The notes beneath the pieces were generated by a model. That model made no database searches and was not told the origin of the DNA. It worked only from the letters and a program-made list of their open reading frames with translations. From Tulasnella sp. 424 (lineage: Eukaryota > Basidiomycota > Agaricomycetes > Cantharellales > Tulasnellaceae), in the NCBI GenBank assembly GCA_019633425.1, contig WSUB01000088.1:111276-175275 (forward strand): 64,000 bases of DNA, written 5' to 3'. Positions 44,451 through 55,127 of the stretch are shown piece after piece. The position numbers were made by a program, and so were the translations under genes. Every line of letters starts with the position of its first letter. Position 1 is the stretch's first letter.

Positions 44451-46212
44451 ATGAGCGACTCTGCACCTGAAAGGCTGCGGTTACAAAGCGTTCTTGAATC
44501 CCCGCATGCTCAAAGGTAAGTCGGGCACGCCACCTAGAAAACAGCTGTAATGGCGTCTAATGAATCGTGACTACGCAAGGGAGGGTAACATAGTATCGCT
44601 TAAGCCGGTTGGGCTGCCTGCATATAACCCTCGGGACACCGATCCGCGGTCTGCACCCGAAGGGCACCTTCCTCCCATCCACCGTATTCCCTATGAAACA
44701 CTCCTACACATCATCCACATCTACGTCCGCGACAGCAATTACCCGGTTCGGGATCTCAGCACGTTGACTCTTGTCTGTCAGCACTGGCGTGCTATCGTGG
44801 AGGATACTAGCTCCTTGTGGGGTAGGATTGATGCCTCCGAAGGACTAGTTGCACTACGGAAGGGATTACGGATGGCTAAAGACGCCGCGCTACATATTAC
44901 ATATATCCAAGAGCGGTCTAAGGTAGACCAATCTGCATTTGCATTCTTTAAAACGATCGGAGAAAGGATTGGCCAGTGGAGATCATTGGTTGTCGACGCG
45001 TATATATTCTTGGTCGAGGACTACTGGGCCATTCTCAAAACCACAATCCCGCCGAGGCTCGAGAAACTTCACTTATCAGGAGATTGCGTATACTACGGCG
45101 GGACGAGTTTCCCCGAGTCCCGTATCTTGTTCGGCGGGGCAGTCGCGCCACCCGGCTTAAAGGATGTTCGGCTAACGATGATCCCTATTGCTGTCACTCC
45201 ACTCAAGTTAGCCTGTTTGAAATCACTGCGCTTGGATTCCATCCATGAGCTGTCCACGTCTGAGCTCCTCCGAATCCTCGGCGATTCCCCCGCTCTCGAA
45301 ACTCTTGCCTTGACGTTCATGCCCCACCTTGTCTCCGACACCGCTCTGAGCCTGCCCCCTCGCTGGACCATTCGACTCCCTTCTCTCTCTCAAATTTCCC
45401 TTGTCCATCTCCCAGTCCCTTTCACCAATCTCGTCCTCTCAGTCCTTGAGGCCCCTTGCCTCCAGAAGTTGCGCGTCGGCGGCGGTAATACTGTGGAAGG
45501 AATCCCATCGTCCCAACTGCTAGACGAAGTTCTAGTCCACCTAGTTCCCACCTTGAAATCCCTGGCTTCCACTGCCAGCGCAATAGGAGTCACCGTCATC
45601 CGAGAGTCCGACTACAAGATTGTCGTTGGTGGTCTCGAGATCGAAGTGGACGGGGTCGACAGTGCTCTCCTTCACTTTCAAGACAGCTTCGAGTGGTTAT
45701 GCAAACACCTAGGAGGGAACTTGAAGAATCTTCCGTTCCACTTGCGTATCGGTACCTGCAAGTCTAGCCTTGCATATTTGGAGTGGTTCACTTCCAGGGT
45801 AGCTGTAACGGAGTTGTCGCTCTGGTGCTCGAACGGCATGACATGGGAGTTCGAGGAGCGCACTGAAGAGATAGAGCTACTCCTTTCCCATCCGATTCCC
45901 TCATCATCTGCCTCCTGGTTTTTGCCCGACACAGAGGTGCTCATCTCAAATTGGGTCGGGGAACGTAGTAATCCCGAAATTTTGGAGATGATCAAGAGAA
46001 GGCATTCCGCCAATCGCGAACAGCGCGAAGGAGGGTCTAGAGTTCCGAAAAAATTCAAAGAAATTCGGTTATCGTGTGGAAAGGACCCAGTCCACGAGCC
46101 TTTGGGTCCCAGCGTCGACTTGGAGTTCCTCAAGGCGGTGGAGACTGCAGGCGAAGGTGCAGACGTGTACTGGGAGGGTAAAAAGTGGACCAGCGTGGGT
46201 CTAGAGCAATAG
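44451..46212 (+). CDS. F-box/LRR protein, type B2 (copy 7)
   Basis: Exon 1 44451-44515 (MSDSAPERLRLQSVLES), intron 44516-44579, exon 2 44580-46212; 565 aa. F-box segment HRIPYETLLHIIHIYVRD, LSTLTLVCQHWRAIVED. Leucine-rich body with LKSLRLDSIHEL, LETLALTFMPHL and the B2 marker LRVGGGNTVEGIPSSQLL. C-terminus FKEIRLSCGKDP and LEFLKAVETAGEGADVYW. Near-duplicate of the 33610 gene and last member of the plus-strand array. Confidence 0.86.
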
Positions 46213-46597
46213 AGTAGAGCGTGATACGTTAAAATGGAATATCATGACTTTATCCAGCTTCGTAGTTAGATACATCCTCCTCTGGCCCAACTTGTGGGTG
46301 CCCCGAACCTGGTAAGTAATTAGAGACCATTATCATCTGCTGAGTACCATCAGCAGTACTTCAGAGCTAAGCCTGCATCCGTTCCATCTGTTTCATGCTG
46401 CTATCTGCTTTCTGTAACATTTTGCGCATGGGGGCGAATGCGTGCTCTGGGAACGAGTGGGTATATCGCCGGGTGCAACGATCCAGGTCCCCGTTTTCCA
46501 CACTTGAGCAGTCCACTCCGCAATTCCGCCCGACTTGACCCACTCTGTACACTTCGCTTGCCGTAGGCGGCCTCCGAGAAAATTTTTGGTGAGGAAC
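46213..46597. other. Spacer between F-box array and PUS1
   Basis: Duplicate of 35363-35737. Probably the PUS1 promoter. A minus-strand ORF family overlaps here (see findings) but is not accepted as a gene. Confidence 0.4.
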
Positions 46598-49232
46598 ATG
46601 TTGATTGTTCTGAATACCGCTATCCTCAGTTTACAGAGACGCAGGCTACTTCACTCTCTACCGGCGGCGATCAAGTCGTATCATCCACGATTCAGCTGGA
46701 ACCCAATTGCAATCCCAACACTTGGTTACTCATCCATTTCCGACCACGGGAGACGCATGGATATCTCAAAATTAGTTGATTCTCCGGTCCAGGTCAAGAA
46801 ACGGCCGCATGATGATGGACTTCAATCCACGGAACAGAGCGAAGGCCTTCGGACGACGTCGCCAACATTACCGAACCCACTTCCAGCAACCGACACACGG
46901 GACTTCAAACGACAGAGGATAGAAACCGAAGAGTCTCAAAAGGCTTCACCTGGCCCTGCGGGCGACAGTAAAGACTCCGGTTCAGCTGGGCAGCAACAAT
47001 TTCCCAACGGCAAGGGGAAGGGAAAAGACGTTGACCGGGGAGGCAAGAAAGCGAAAGGTGGTAAAGGCGGTGGACGGAATGCGGTGGAACGGAAGCGGGT
47101 GCGGAATCGTATGGAGGAGTCTACTGAGGAGCGGCATGCCGAAGGCACTGAAGGGAAGGGGAAGGAGAAAGAAGGAGAAGAGGGTGGCAGCAAGAGGTTG
47201 GCGAAGAGAAAGATTGCGATGCTCTTGAGCTTCTGCGGAACCGGGTGTAGCGGGATGCAATGTGAGTGTTCGCCAGTCGATTGCTGTAGTCCACGAGAAA
47301 CCTGATTACGACCGACTACTCTCTCAAGTCCAACATACAGGAGAAAGGACGATAGAAGGACTGTTATTCGAGGCATTCGTCAAAGCTGGGGCCATCTCCC
47401 AGGACAACTCAGATCATCCAGCTAAGGTAGGGCGGGTTCATGTTGCGCATGCGAATGTGGGCGACGAAATGAACGCTCCTCCCTTTGTCAGGTCGACCTT
47501 CAACGAGCAGCTCGAACAGATGCTGGAGTGCATGCAGCTGGAAACATCGTGTCATTCAAGATGATCATGGAACCTCCAATACCGAACCCGGATGCAGCGC
47601 CACTCGATCCCGATACGACCAAGTCCGCCGACCTCCCCACGACTTCGACTTCGATGGAAGAATCATCTTCTACAAACTTACAGCCCGTTCAGCCTGACTC
47701 GCAGTCTCCTCCGTCTACTCCTGAGCAAGTGGTGGCACACATCAACTCTTTCCTTCCTCCTCAAATCCGAGTCTGGTCATTCCTGCGAACACGAAATACG
47801 TTCAACTGCCGAAAAGAATGCGATTCGCGTCGCTATGAGTACCTGGTACGTTTCGAGCTGTTTCCCTCTTCAGTTCCTCAGCTGACCAGAAACGTTGCGG
47901 ACAGTTTCCAAGTTGGATGCTCCTACCACCAAAACCAGGATCTGGCCTTGCTAAGCAACTTGAAGAGGCTCGTAAGGAGGCCGGATTGCCTTCCAATCCC
48001 GTACACTCCATCTGGGAGGGGAGCGTGGACGAACCACCCCCGTCTTCCGACGAAGAGCGACAGCGCATAGTGGCCGCCGATTTGGAACGCAAGCGCGTGT
48101 GGAGAGTCGACGAAGCCAGCCTGGACCGCTTCCGCTCTGTGCTAAAGGAGTTCGAAGGAACGCACTGCTTTCACAATTACACGGTTGGGAGGGAGTTCAG
48201 TGATCGTGCTGCGAAGAGGTTCATGATGGAAGTCAGCGTGAGGAGCGTGAACGTGCTGGAAGACGGAGTCGAGTGGGTCAGTGTACTGTTCCATGGGCAA
48301 AGCTTCATGTTGCATCAGGTGAGGTTTCCTTTCTACTTACTCGGGTAGTCGGTCGTGAGACTGAACAAATCCTCTCTTGGACTAGATCGTATGTCGAACC
48401 TCTGTGGCTGCTGGGATGGCTACTCATATGGATGGCGCTGACGATTGTCGAATAGCGCAAGATGATTAGCATGGCGTTAATGGTTTGTCGAACGGAGACA
48501 CCGGCATCTCTCATTCCGGAAACGTACGGTCCACGTAGGATCACCGTGCCTATGGCGCCTGCGCTCGGCCTCTTACTAGAACAGGTGTGTACTCTCCGTT
48601 ATCATCAGCTCTTGGTCTGTGTTCCTACTCACCTACACTCAATAGCCATTATTCGGCTCATACAACGACCGCGTTCGCTCGGAAAACGCGGCTTTGGAGA
48701 AACAGAAGAGTGTCTCAGATGAAGAAAAGGCCAACCGACGAAGAGATGAGATCGACTTCAGCAAGCATCAAAAAGATATCGACGAGTTCAAGCTAAAATT
48801 GATTTATGAACGAATGAGGGAGGAGGAAGCCAAGTCCAACGTGTGGGTCTGCATCCTCTGTAGTGTGTCGCTCGTAAAGGCGGACCTGATACCTTCGGAA
48901 TTGATCGTTAGGTTCAACAAGTGGATCCAGCTTATTGATTATTATCAAGGAGAAGACCTCGCCTATCTAAACGCGAAGGGGACCATTGTCCAAGCCGCCA
49001 TCATTAAGAAGGGCGAGCGACGACAAAATGCAATAAAGTAAGCTTTGGGCTGGACGAGCCACGTCGAGGCACCTGGAAGCTCATTTCGATCGTTTTTTCT
49101 AGTCAAAGAAGATTAAACCAAGGAACTACCGAGACTTCTGGGAATGCCGAAAACATGGAAGAGATGATTGAAGACGAAGAGGAGGAAGCAAAGGGCATGA
49201 AGGGGAAGGATTTGGAGGAGATGGAGGGATGA
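46598..49232 (+). CDS. PUS1: tRNA pseudouridine synthase 1
   Basis: Exons 46598-47261, 47329-47426, 47492-47845, 47905-48318, 48386-48388, 48456-48584, 48646-48842, 48912-49037 and 49103-49232 give 704 aa. It converts uridine to pseudouridine in tRNA and other RNAs. The catalytic motif [12 protein letters not shown] is intact, with the catalytic Asp at about residue 264. Other family signatures are [25 protein letters not shown]-free [52 protein letters not shown] and [13 protein letters not shown]. The N-terminus ([20 protein letters not shown]) is basic and lacks acids, so it could target mitochondria; a second Met at 46757 could give a nuclear form. A Lys/Arg-rich segment (about 100-200) suits nuclear import. 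A 3-nt exon supplies the Ile of HQIRKM. Confidence 0.9.
48386..48388 (+). other. PUS1: PUS1 3-nt microexon (ATC)
   Basis: ATC lies between ..GGACTAG and GTATGTCG, with a 67-nt GT-AG intron on each side. Including it gives HQ-I-RKM, the expected conserved motif; skipping it gives HQRKM. The same context is kept in the pseudogene copy near 37366. Confidence 0.75.
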
Positions 49233-49478
49233 GAGCCAGAGTCGACAATTACCACGTCCTGGTAAAATTGTTAGAATTATCGTTTTCTTTATTTGCCTCA
49301 AGCAACCGGAGCCATGAACATGAGCATCATCCAAGGGTCCGTACGGCGTGTAACGCGAGTCACGCGTGCTTCGGGGCACAAGTCCCTCTGCACCGCCCCT
49401 CACCTGCCTATTAGAGTCGAGACTCGGAGGTCCCAGATTTCCCTCTTGCCACGTCCAACTCCTCTCTCTCCAGATCCA
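49233..49478. other. Intergenic region
   Basis: Between PUS1 and the NADAR gene. The reading frame of the NADAR gene is open upstream to 49311 (another ATG), so part of this could be coding. Confidence 0.4.
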
Positions 49479-50408
49479 ATGCCCAAATCTGGGTCAAGCT
49501 CTCAACGAAATCCTCCTAGACAGCACCGTGCTCACCATCAACCGAATCACAGATCCGATAACTCCGGTAACGCCAATCGACGGCTCGGGAAAACCGCACA
49601 ACACCTCATGGCCCAAGGTCCACCTCATGATCAAGACGACGGCCCCGGCCCGTCACATACCAAGGAGGAGAGTGATCCAAATAGAAAGCCGGACGGATCG
49701 CGGTTCGAGGACTATGCTTTCTTTTGGAAGGTGAGCCAACCATACGGTTGGGCATCACAGTGGTATTGGGAGCCATTCGACGGACCCGCGAGACTCGAGG
49801 GTGGACCTCCCCTGCGACCGGTGCGTAATATCCGGTCTTTCGCCAGGCTGCTATTGGGTTTTTACAGTCGCTCTGGATGTATAGGACGAGTCGCCGATAA
49901 AAAGCTTCGTCAGCTGCGAGCATTTCATGATGTATCACAAGGCGGTTCTCTTTGGCGACATGGAAGTGGCCGATCAAATCCTGGAAGCTACCCGCCCAAT
50001 TGAGGTCAAGGACTTGGGTCGACAGGTGTCGAACTTCAACGAGGACATCTGGGTCACGCAACGTTACGACATTGTACTCGCAGGCAACAAGGCCAAATTC
50101 AGTGCAATCGCGGATATCAGACAAGAGCTGCTAGCGACTGGAGATAAAATACTGGTAGAGGCCAGTCCATTTGACAAGTGAGTTGCACGTCGCGACCGCA
50201 GGGGAGTCAGTCTCATAAACGTGCGATGGAATCCGGTATTAGGATATATGGCATAGGTTTCACATGGAAGGAGGCTCTCGAAAACAAACACAAATGGGGT
50301 CTTAATGTTCTTGGAAAGGTCTTGATGGAAGTCCGACAATGGCTCAGGGATCAGGAAGGGGGCGAGTCGCCGGGAGCGAGCCATGATGAGGAGACGAAAA
50401 AGGAATGA
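49479..50408 (+). CDS. NADAR (YbiA-like) domain protein
   Basis: Exons 49479-49820, 49885-50177 and 50243-50408 (introns of 64 and 65 nt, all GT-AG) give 266 aa. Residues 1-75 are low complexity. The NADAR fold begins with FEDYAFFWKVSQPYGWASQWY and continues with FVSCEHFMMYHKAVLFGD, where the Glu at about 126 matches the position of the key acid in the family's AEQ motif. LGRQVSNFNEDIWVTQRYDIV, KFSAIADIRQELLATG, LVEASPFDKIYGIG and LNVLGKVLMEVRQWL follow. Family members act as N-glycosidases on riboflavin intermediates or remove ADP-ribose; which applies here cannot be told. An upstream in-frame ATG at 49311 is an alternative start. Convergent with ARP8. Confidence 0.85.
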
Positions 50409-50573
50409 GGGAAAACGCCTGACGCTCCGCGTCGTAGTAGCTTTCTGGACTTTGTGGCATTTAAAGGTCGTATCGTAGACTTGGGACTATTATAGTACTA
50501 CCGACGGCCTGTCAATCATGGAGCGTTCCTTTAGGCACCGCATCCCCAGGATATCCTAGAAAACAGAGCTCGA

Positions 50574-53112
50574 TCAGTCCTTGTGTATAAAAGTAAACAG
50601 AAACCTTGGCCTGACCCATTCCGGCTTCGTGATCCATAGGTCGCTCAGCGACTCCAGCTTGCTGATGATACTGACTCCTTTCCAAGCAACGACTCGGGGG
50701 TCGACGTCAGGGTGTGTTGTCAGGACTTGAAGTCGTTCGATGTTCGGTACCAGAGGGAACGCAATTGCTGTTATGGAAATGGTTAGCTGAAGCATCGCAA
50801 GGTACGTGTCTTATAGGTCCGACTCACCCTGAAGCCTAGTGATCAAGAGTGTTGTTAGAGGGAGAAGATAGAAGAACGATCTGCAACGACGCACCTTGAT
50901 TCGAGTGCATGAACAGCGCCAGGTATCAACGATGTACCCCCCACGACGACCACCGTCTGGAGGAACTTTTTGATCTTCTCATTCCCTGCCGCCCTGACAG
51001 AGTTGAAGATAGCGACATCTAACGGCAGCTTTGCAGCTTCGAACTTGACGTCAATGTTTGGTCGTCTGGAAACGAGCAGAGACGTGAGCCAAAAACGCTC
51101 CAATAAAAATTGATAGACAACGTACATTCCACCTTCACCCATTTGGAGAAGGTGCTGAGTAGAGATGATCATTGCGGGAGTCTAAGGGTGTTAAAGATAT
51201 CAGAAGAGAGGCTCAACATTCTGCACCAGCCGTAGTTGGGATCCCTCACCGGGCTTTCACTGCCGAGGTCACCGTCGTCGATGTTGCTCAAGTCCCAACG
51301 TTTAGGGTTGACCTTCTTCTTGCTATCAAAGTCGATGATCTTTGGTTCGAATATGCACTATGTAGCAAGTGGGATTGGAGGTGATTTAGGTACGTCAATA
51401 GTGGTGCTTATCCTTTCTCTTGCCGCTTACCATGGGAGCGACTATGGTCTCATCGTAAGCCTTCAAAAGATATTTTTCGGTGGCTTTTCCAGGCGCTCGG
51501 ACGAAGAAGTCGTATGCTCTTGACGCAACGTCTGCCTAAAAGGGCATATCAGGGATTCAGTGCCTCTCTGGAGGGCTCTCGAGCTTCGTACCTCTGAGAG
51601 AGTACATAGGCGCGCCTTGAGGTCATCCATAACGTGAAGATCATACAGCCGGTTCAGCTTGATGTCTTTGTATGGGAACTTGATTTCTTTCAGAAGGTCG
51701 TGCAGGAATTCGGTGATGTCGTCTCCGCCATAGTCGAGGAGCATACTTGTGGGAACCAATCAGAGCACAGCACGCCGATATGCCGGGTTGGAGTGAGCGA
51801 CCCACCGAGTATCGCTAAGCAGAATTCCATCTTCCACGCAAGATACACTTGTCTTTACAGCTCCAATGTCGACGATACATGCTGTTGTCAAACCTGATCC
51901 AACGCAAGCCGCGAGGCCCTCCTGCAACGAACATTAGAGCGTCCGAAAAAAGTCTGCTGTACAACGAAGACGTACCTGATGGATACACACTCGTCTGAAA
52001 TCCAGTTGAGTCAAAAGCATTTCAACCAAATGGGAGACGGTTTGCTTGTCAAAGTAATCAGGGATCACCAAGACTGCCGAATGGTTCTGACGAGAAAATT
52101 TTGCGCTAGTCAGAGGACTAAAAAAGAGTTAACCGGACTATGTAACGACGTACTTTGAACTGAGCTCGAGGAATGCCCAATTCTTGAGTAATAATAGCTT
52201 TCCACATTGTTTCAATGTCATTGAGGGCTCCTTGTCTCGAAGCATAATACCGAGTGTTGAAGTGGTTGTTGTACATTGGCCAACGGACCTCATAGCCCGA
52301 CGCTGCCGGGTCGGCCAGCCGGAAAACCTTGCGCGGGGTTCAACCTCGGTTCAAAAACCACACTATATTCGTAGTCTGAACATACCTTGTGACCAATAAA
52401 AAACTCGTCATCAGGTTGACCGGTTACCCAATCCACCTTGTAGACGTCCTGAGTGCCGTCTATCTCCTCTGTTTGGATCCCCTCGTTGAACTCGGCAGCA
52501 CCCTGGGATCCATCTTCCTCGTACGGTATTCGATAAAAGTCCATCCGCGACCTTAATGCAGCTCGAATGGTGGTAATGCACTCCGTGACCTACAAAGGAT
52601 GTACGTTAGGTGGGGAAGGAAGACCAGCTGCTGAACGAACCTCGGCAGGATTTGCGATTTCTTGAATTTCATCGGTTTCCATGGCATCTTCATCCATGTT
52701 CGTTTTGAGAACACGAGAGAGTGGAGGGGGAGGCTTGTGGCTAGAAGTAACCTTCCTCGCCAAAACGTGTGGAACCGAAACGGGGAACGCGTCGGTCGCT
52801 CGTCCGATCCGAATCCATCGAGAGCCTGGGTGGATAACAAGAATATCCGACCCTCGCGGGGAAGCTTCTACTAAGCCCGAGGGTTCCTTAGCCAGATTTC
52901 GGGCATTTCTGGCCCATATTGTTTGGTGGTCGTGCTTGAGGTAGTTACTTGCGGCGTTCTTGAAGGGCGCCCTTGAACACGATTGAACTGAAATCCACTC
53001 GGATGACAGAGAAACAAGCTTACGCAGGAGGAATATGTAGTAGACTTTGTCTTAGAGGTGCCTCTGAGACGGTTTCAGGTCCGGTTGGAATGTCGGCATT
53101 TGCGGATGTCAT
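50574..53112 (-). CDS. ARP8: Actin-related protein 8 (INO80 complex subunit)
   Basis: Thirteen exons on the minus strand: 53112-53024, 52971-52641, 52589-52386, 52327-52154, 52086-51976, 51921-51806, 51745-51592, 51535-51431, 51357-51250, 51181-51126, 51065-50895, 50835-50828 and 50767-50574; 606 aa. Actin-fold signatures in order are LVIHPGSRWIRIGRA (phosphate loop region), YEVRWPMYNNHFN, SAVLVIPDYFDKQTVSHLV, GSGLTTACIVDIGAVKTSVS, MLLDYGGDDITEFLHDLL, KLPLDVAIFNSVRA, VVVGGTSLIPGAVHALESR. ARP8 binds nucleosomes and linker DNA as part of the INO80 remodeller in the nucleus. Exon 12 is only 8 nt and completes the RLQAIAF motif. The 60-nt intron 10 is in frame and stop-free. Confidence 0.9.
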
Positions 53113-53211
53113 GGTTTGGTGAGAGAAACAACCGCCGCCAAACCGCGGGAAAGGGGCTCGGAAATGGTTCCGCGCTGTTCTGAGCCAATTACGTCGTGAA
53201 CCACCATCATC
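53113..53211. promoter_or_regulatory. Bidirectional promoter, ARP8 / F-box type C
   Basis: Only 99 bp separate the divergent start codons of ARP8 (53112, minus) and the F-box gene (53212, plus). The same arrangement is duplicated at 56393-56491. No TATA box recognised. Confidence 0.6.
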
Positions 53212-54535
53212 ATGCATCAGATACTTCGAAACCCAGAAGTCTTCTCTTTGATCTTTCATTTCTTGAATGCATACGATCTCGCGCATTGCGCATTAACCTG
53301 CCGCCTTTGGCGTGACCAAGCGCTCGCGCTTCAGTGGAAAGTCGGCCCTGTGAGGCTCGTCTCAGCAATGAAAAAACTCACTCGAGTTCGTCGGGATCTC
53401 GGTGGGCCATGTTATGTAAGTCTCCAAAGGGGGAAAATATCCTGGCTGGTATTTTCTCCTTTCATATCCATACCCAAACCAGATTGAAGTACGCCCCCCC
53501 TTCAAACGTACCGCCAGGAAAGCCACCCCTCGTACCTACGTCCCGGTATGTGGACCACATGATCTCAGACTTTGTCGGCGGGTGCTGATGCACTTATGGT
53601 ACTCTGTTTAGGAACGCATCGTGCTCGAACGGCCTGCCGAAACGGTTTCAAGAACGCTCTGGGAGGCCTTCCTTGCTTGGACAACAAGGGTCCGAGTGTT
53701 GGACATGACAGAAGATCATCTATCCCCTAAATCGCTAAGGATGCTTCACAAACTGGTCAAGAGATATGGGGGTACTATATTTCCAGCGGTCCATACAGTC
53801 ATCAACCTATCCCCGAGCAACTCCACTGATACTTTCCGGTTAATTGCATCCCCGGCTGTCACGCATGTCGAGATAACCGACCACCTTGAAAAAAATAACC
53901 GATGGTTCGATCAATCCGAGGATTTACTCAATTTCATGGGTCACACACTCCCCAATCTCCGCCTCCTTACTCTCCACGGGCTTCGGAGTGACAACATTGA
54001 CATCTCACCATTTCAGTACCTCCATGAATTCCGATGCCACACCAACTCCTTTAAAACGGAAACTTGGGTGGATCTATCAGGATGTCCCCTTTTGGAGAGC
54101 ATCTGGCTGTCATTTGGATGGGATGGGTGGGATGCATCCAGCGCGGCGGACTTGCAATCCGTCACATTCCCGGCACTTAGACGCTTAACCCTAGCGGCCG
54201 GGGACGAAGAGGATCTGATGGTGCTTGCTCGGATTTCGGTCATGCCGTTGCTGCAAATGGCCGCTTTCTTTACACCAGAGGTCTCACCGGAGAGTCGCAG
54301 TGCTCTTCTTGCTCAGTTGAGGAGCACCTCACCGAGAAGTTGTGAAGTAGAGATTAAGGATGGCGCAAAAGAGAAAGAAATGACGAGGAAACTTCTCTCC
54401 CCATCTGATCAACTCTATTCCAATGGGAATTTTTGTCGTTGGGAAGCGGAAGCCAGTGAACGCGTCACAGTCTCGCGCGAGGGGATCGTCTTAGAGGAGA
54501 CCTCCGGTGAAAGTGACGAGTATCATTCTGATTAA
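53212..54535 (+). CDS. F-box protein, type C (copy 1)
   Basis: Exon 1 53212-53415 starts MHQILRNPEVFSLIFHFLNA, an F-box, with LAHCALTCRLWRDQALALQW. Exon 2 53612-54535 has RVRVLDMTEDHLSPKSLRML, then LRLLTLHGLRSDNI, LHEFRCHTNSF, PLLESIWLSFGW, LRRLTLAAGDEEDL; 375 aa as joined. The 196-nt gap between exons is three times the usual intron length here and may hide another short exon. The C-terminus is acidic (ESDEYHSD). A TAA replaces a Ser codon seen in the copy at 56492, removing its last few residues. Probable SCF adaptor by family. Confidence 0.78.
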
Positions 54536-55127
54536 GAGGATGTTGACTGTGAGTAATCTTCTTGGTCAATCCGTCCTCTTGCTGACTTGGCCCGCCAGGA
54601 CCGCTGACAGTCAAATGTCCGGTCTCTCGATGCACACACTTGGAAGCAGTCCATAGTAACATGTCTTTATGTATAAGACATGGTCATGACCCTGCTGCGT
54701 TGGAATGGCCATTCATTACTTCTAAGAGCGGAAAAGTACATGCTTGGCTGAGCATGCGAAGCCACACACTGCGCAAAGCCTGAAAGCCGACCTTTCAACT
54801 TTATATGTAGTCGCCGTTCGTATTTAAACCTCGTTCTAGGCCTAAATAAGTCCGTTATTTGAGTTTTGGCCTCAGCCCCCCTGCATGATTTGCTCGGGTC
54901 AGAACCACGAAGCCCTCCTGTGATCTTGACCAGACTCGGCAGTTCCCGCTACTTGGATGTTGAAGTAGTCCTCAAATGCGCAGTGAAATGGCACACGGAG
55001 TGCGGCGCCGCCCGGGGCATCGGCCGGAGTCTCGACTCGCCAGTTTCGTCATTGGCTGGAGGCGATGGTGGGCGACTCCACCTTGCCCTTGGGAACTGCT
55101 TCCTCTCCTTCTTTGTTATCCGAATTT
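54536..55127. other. 3' flank of F-box type C, duplicated
   Basis: Non-coding tail matching 57841-58435. The match ends at TTATCCGAATTTT (about 55127), where sequence antisense to ARP8 exon 6 begins. Confidence 0.6.
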
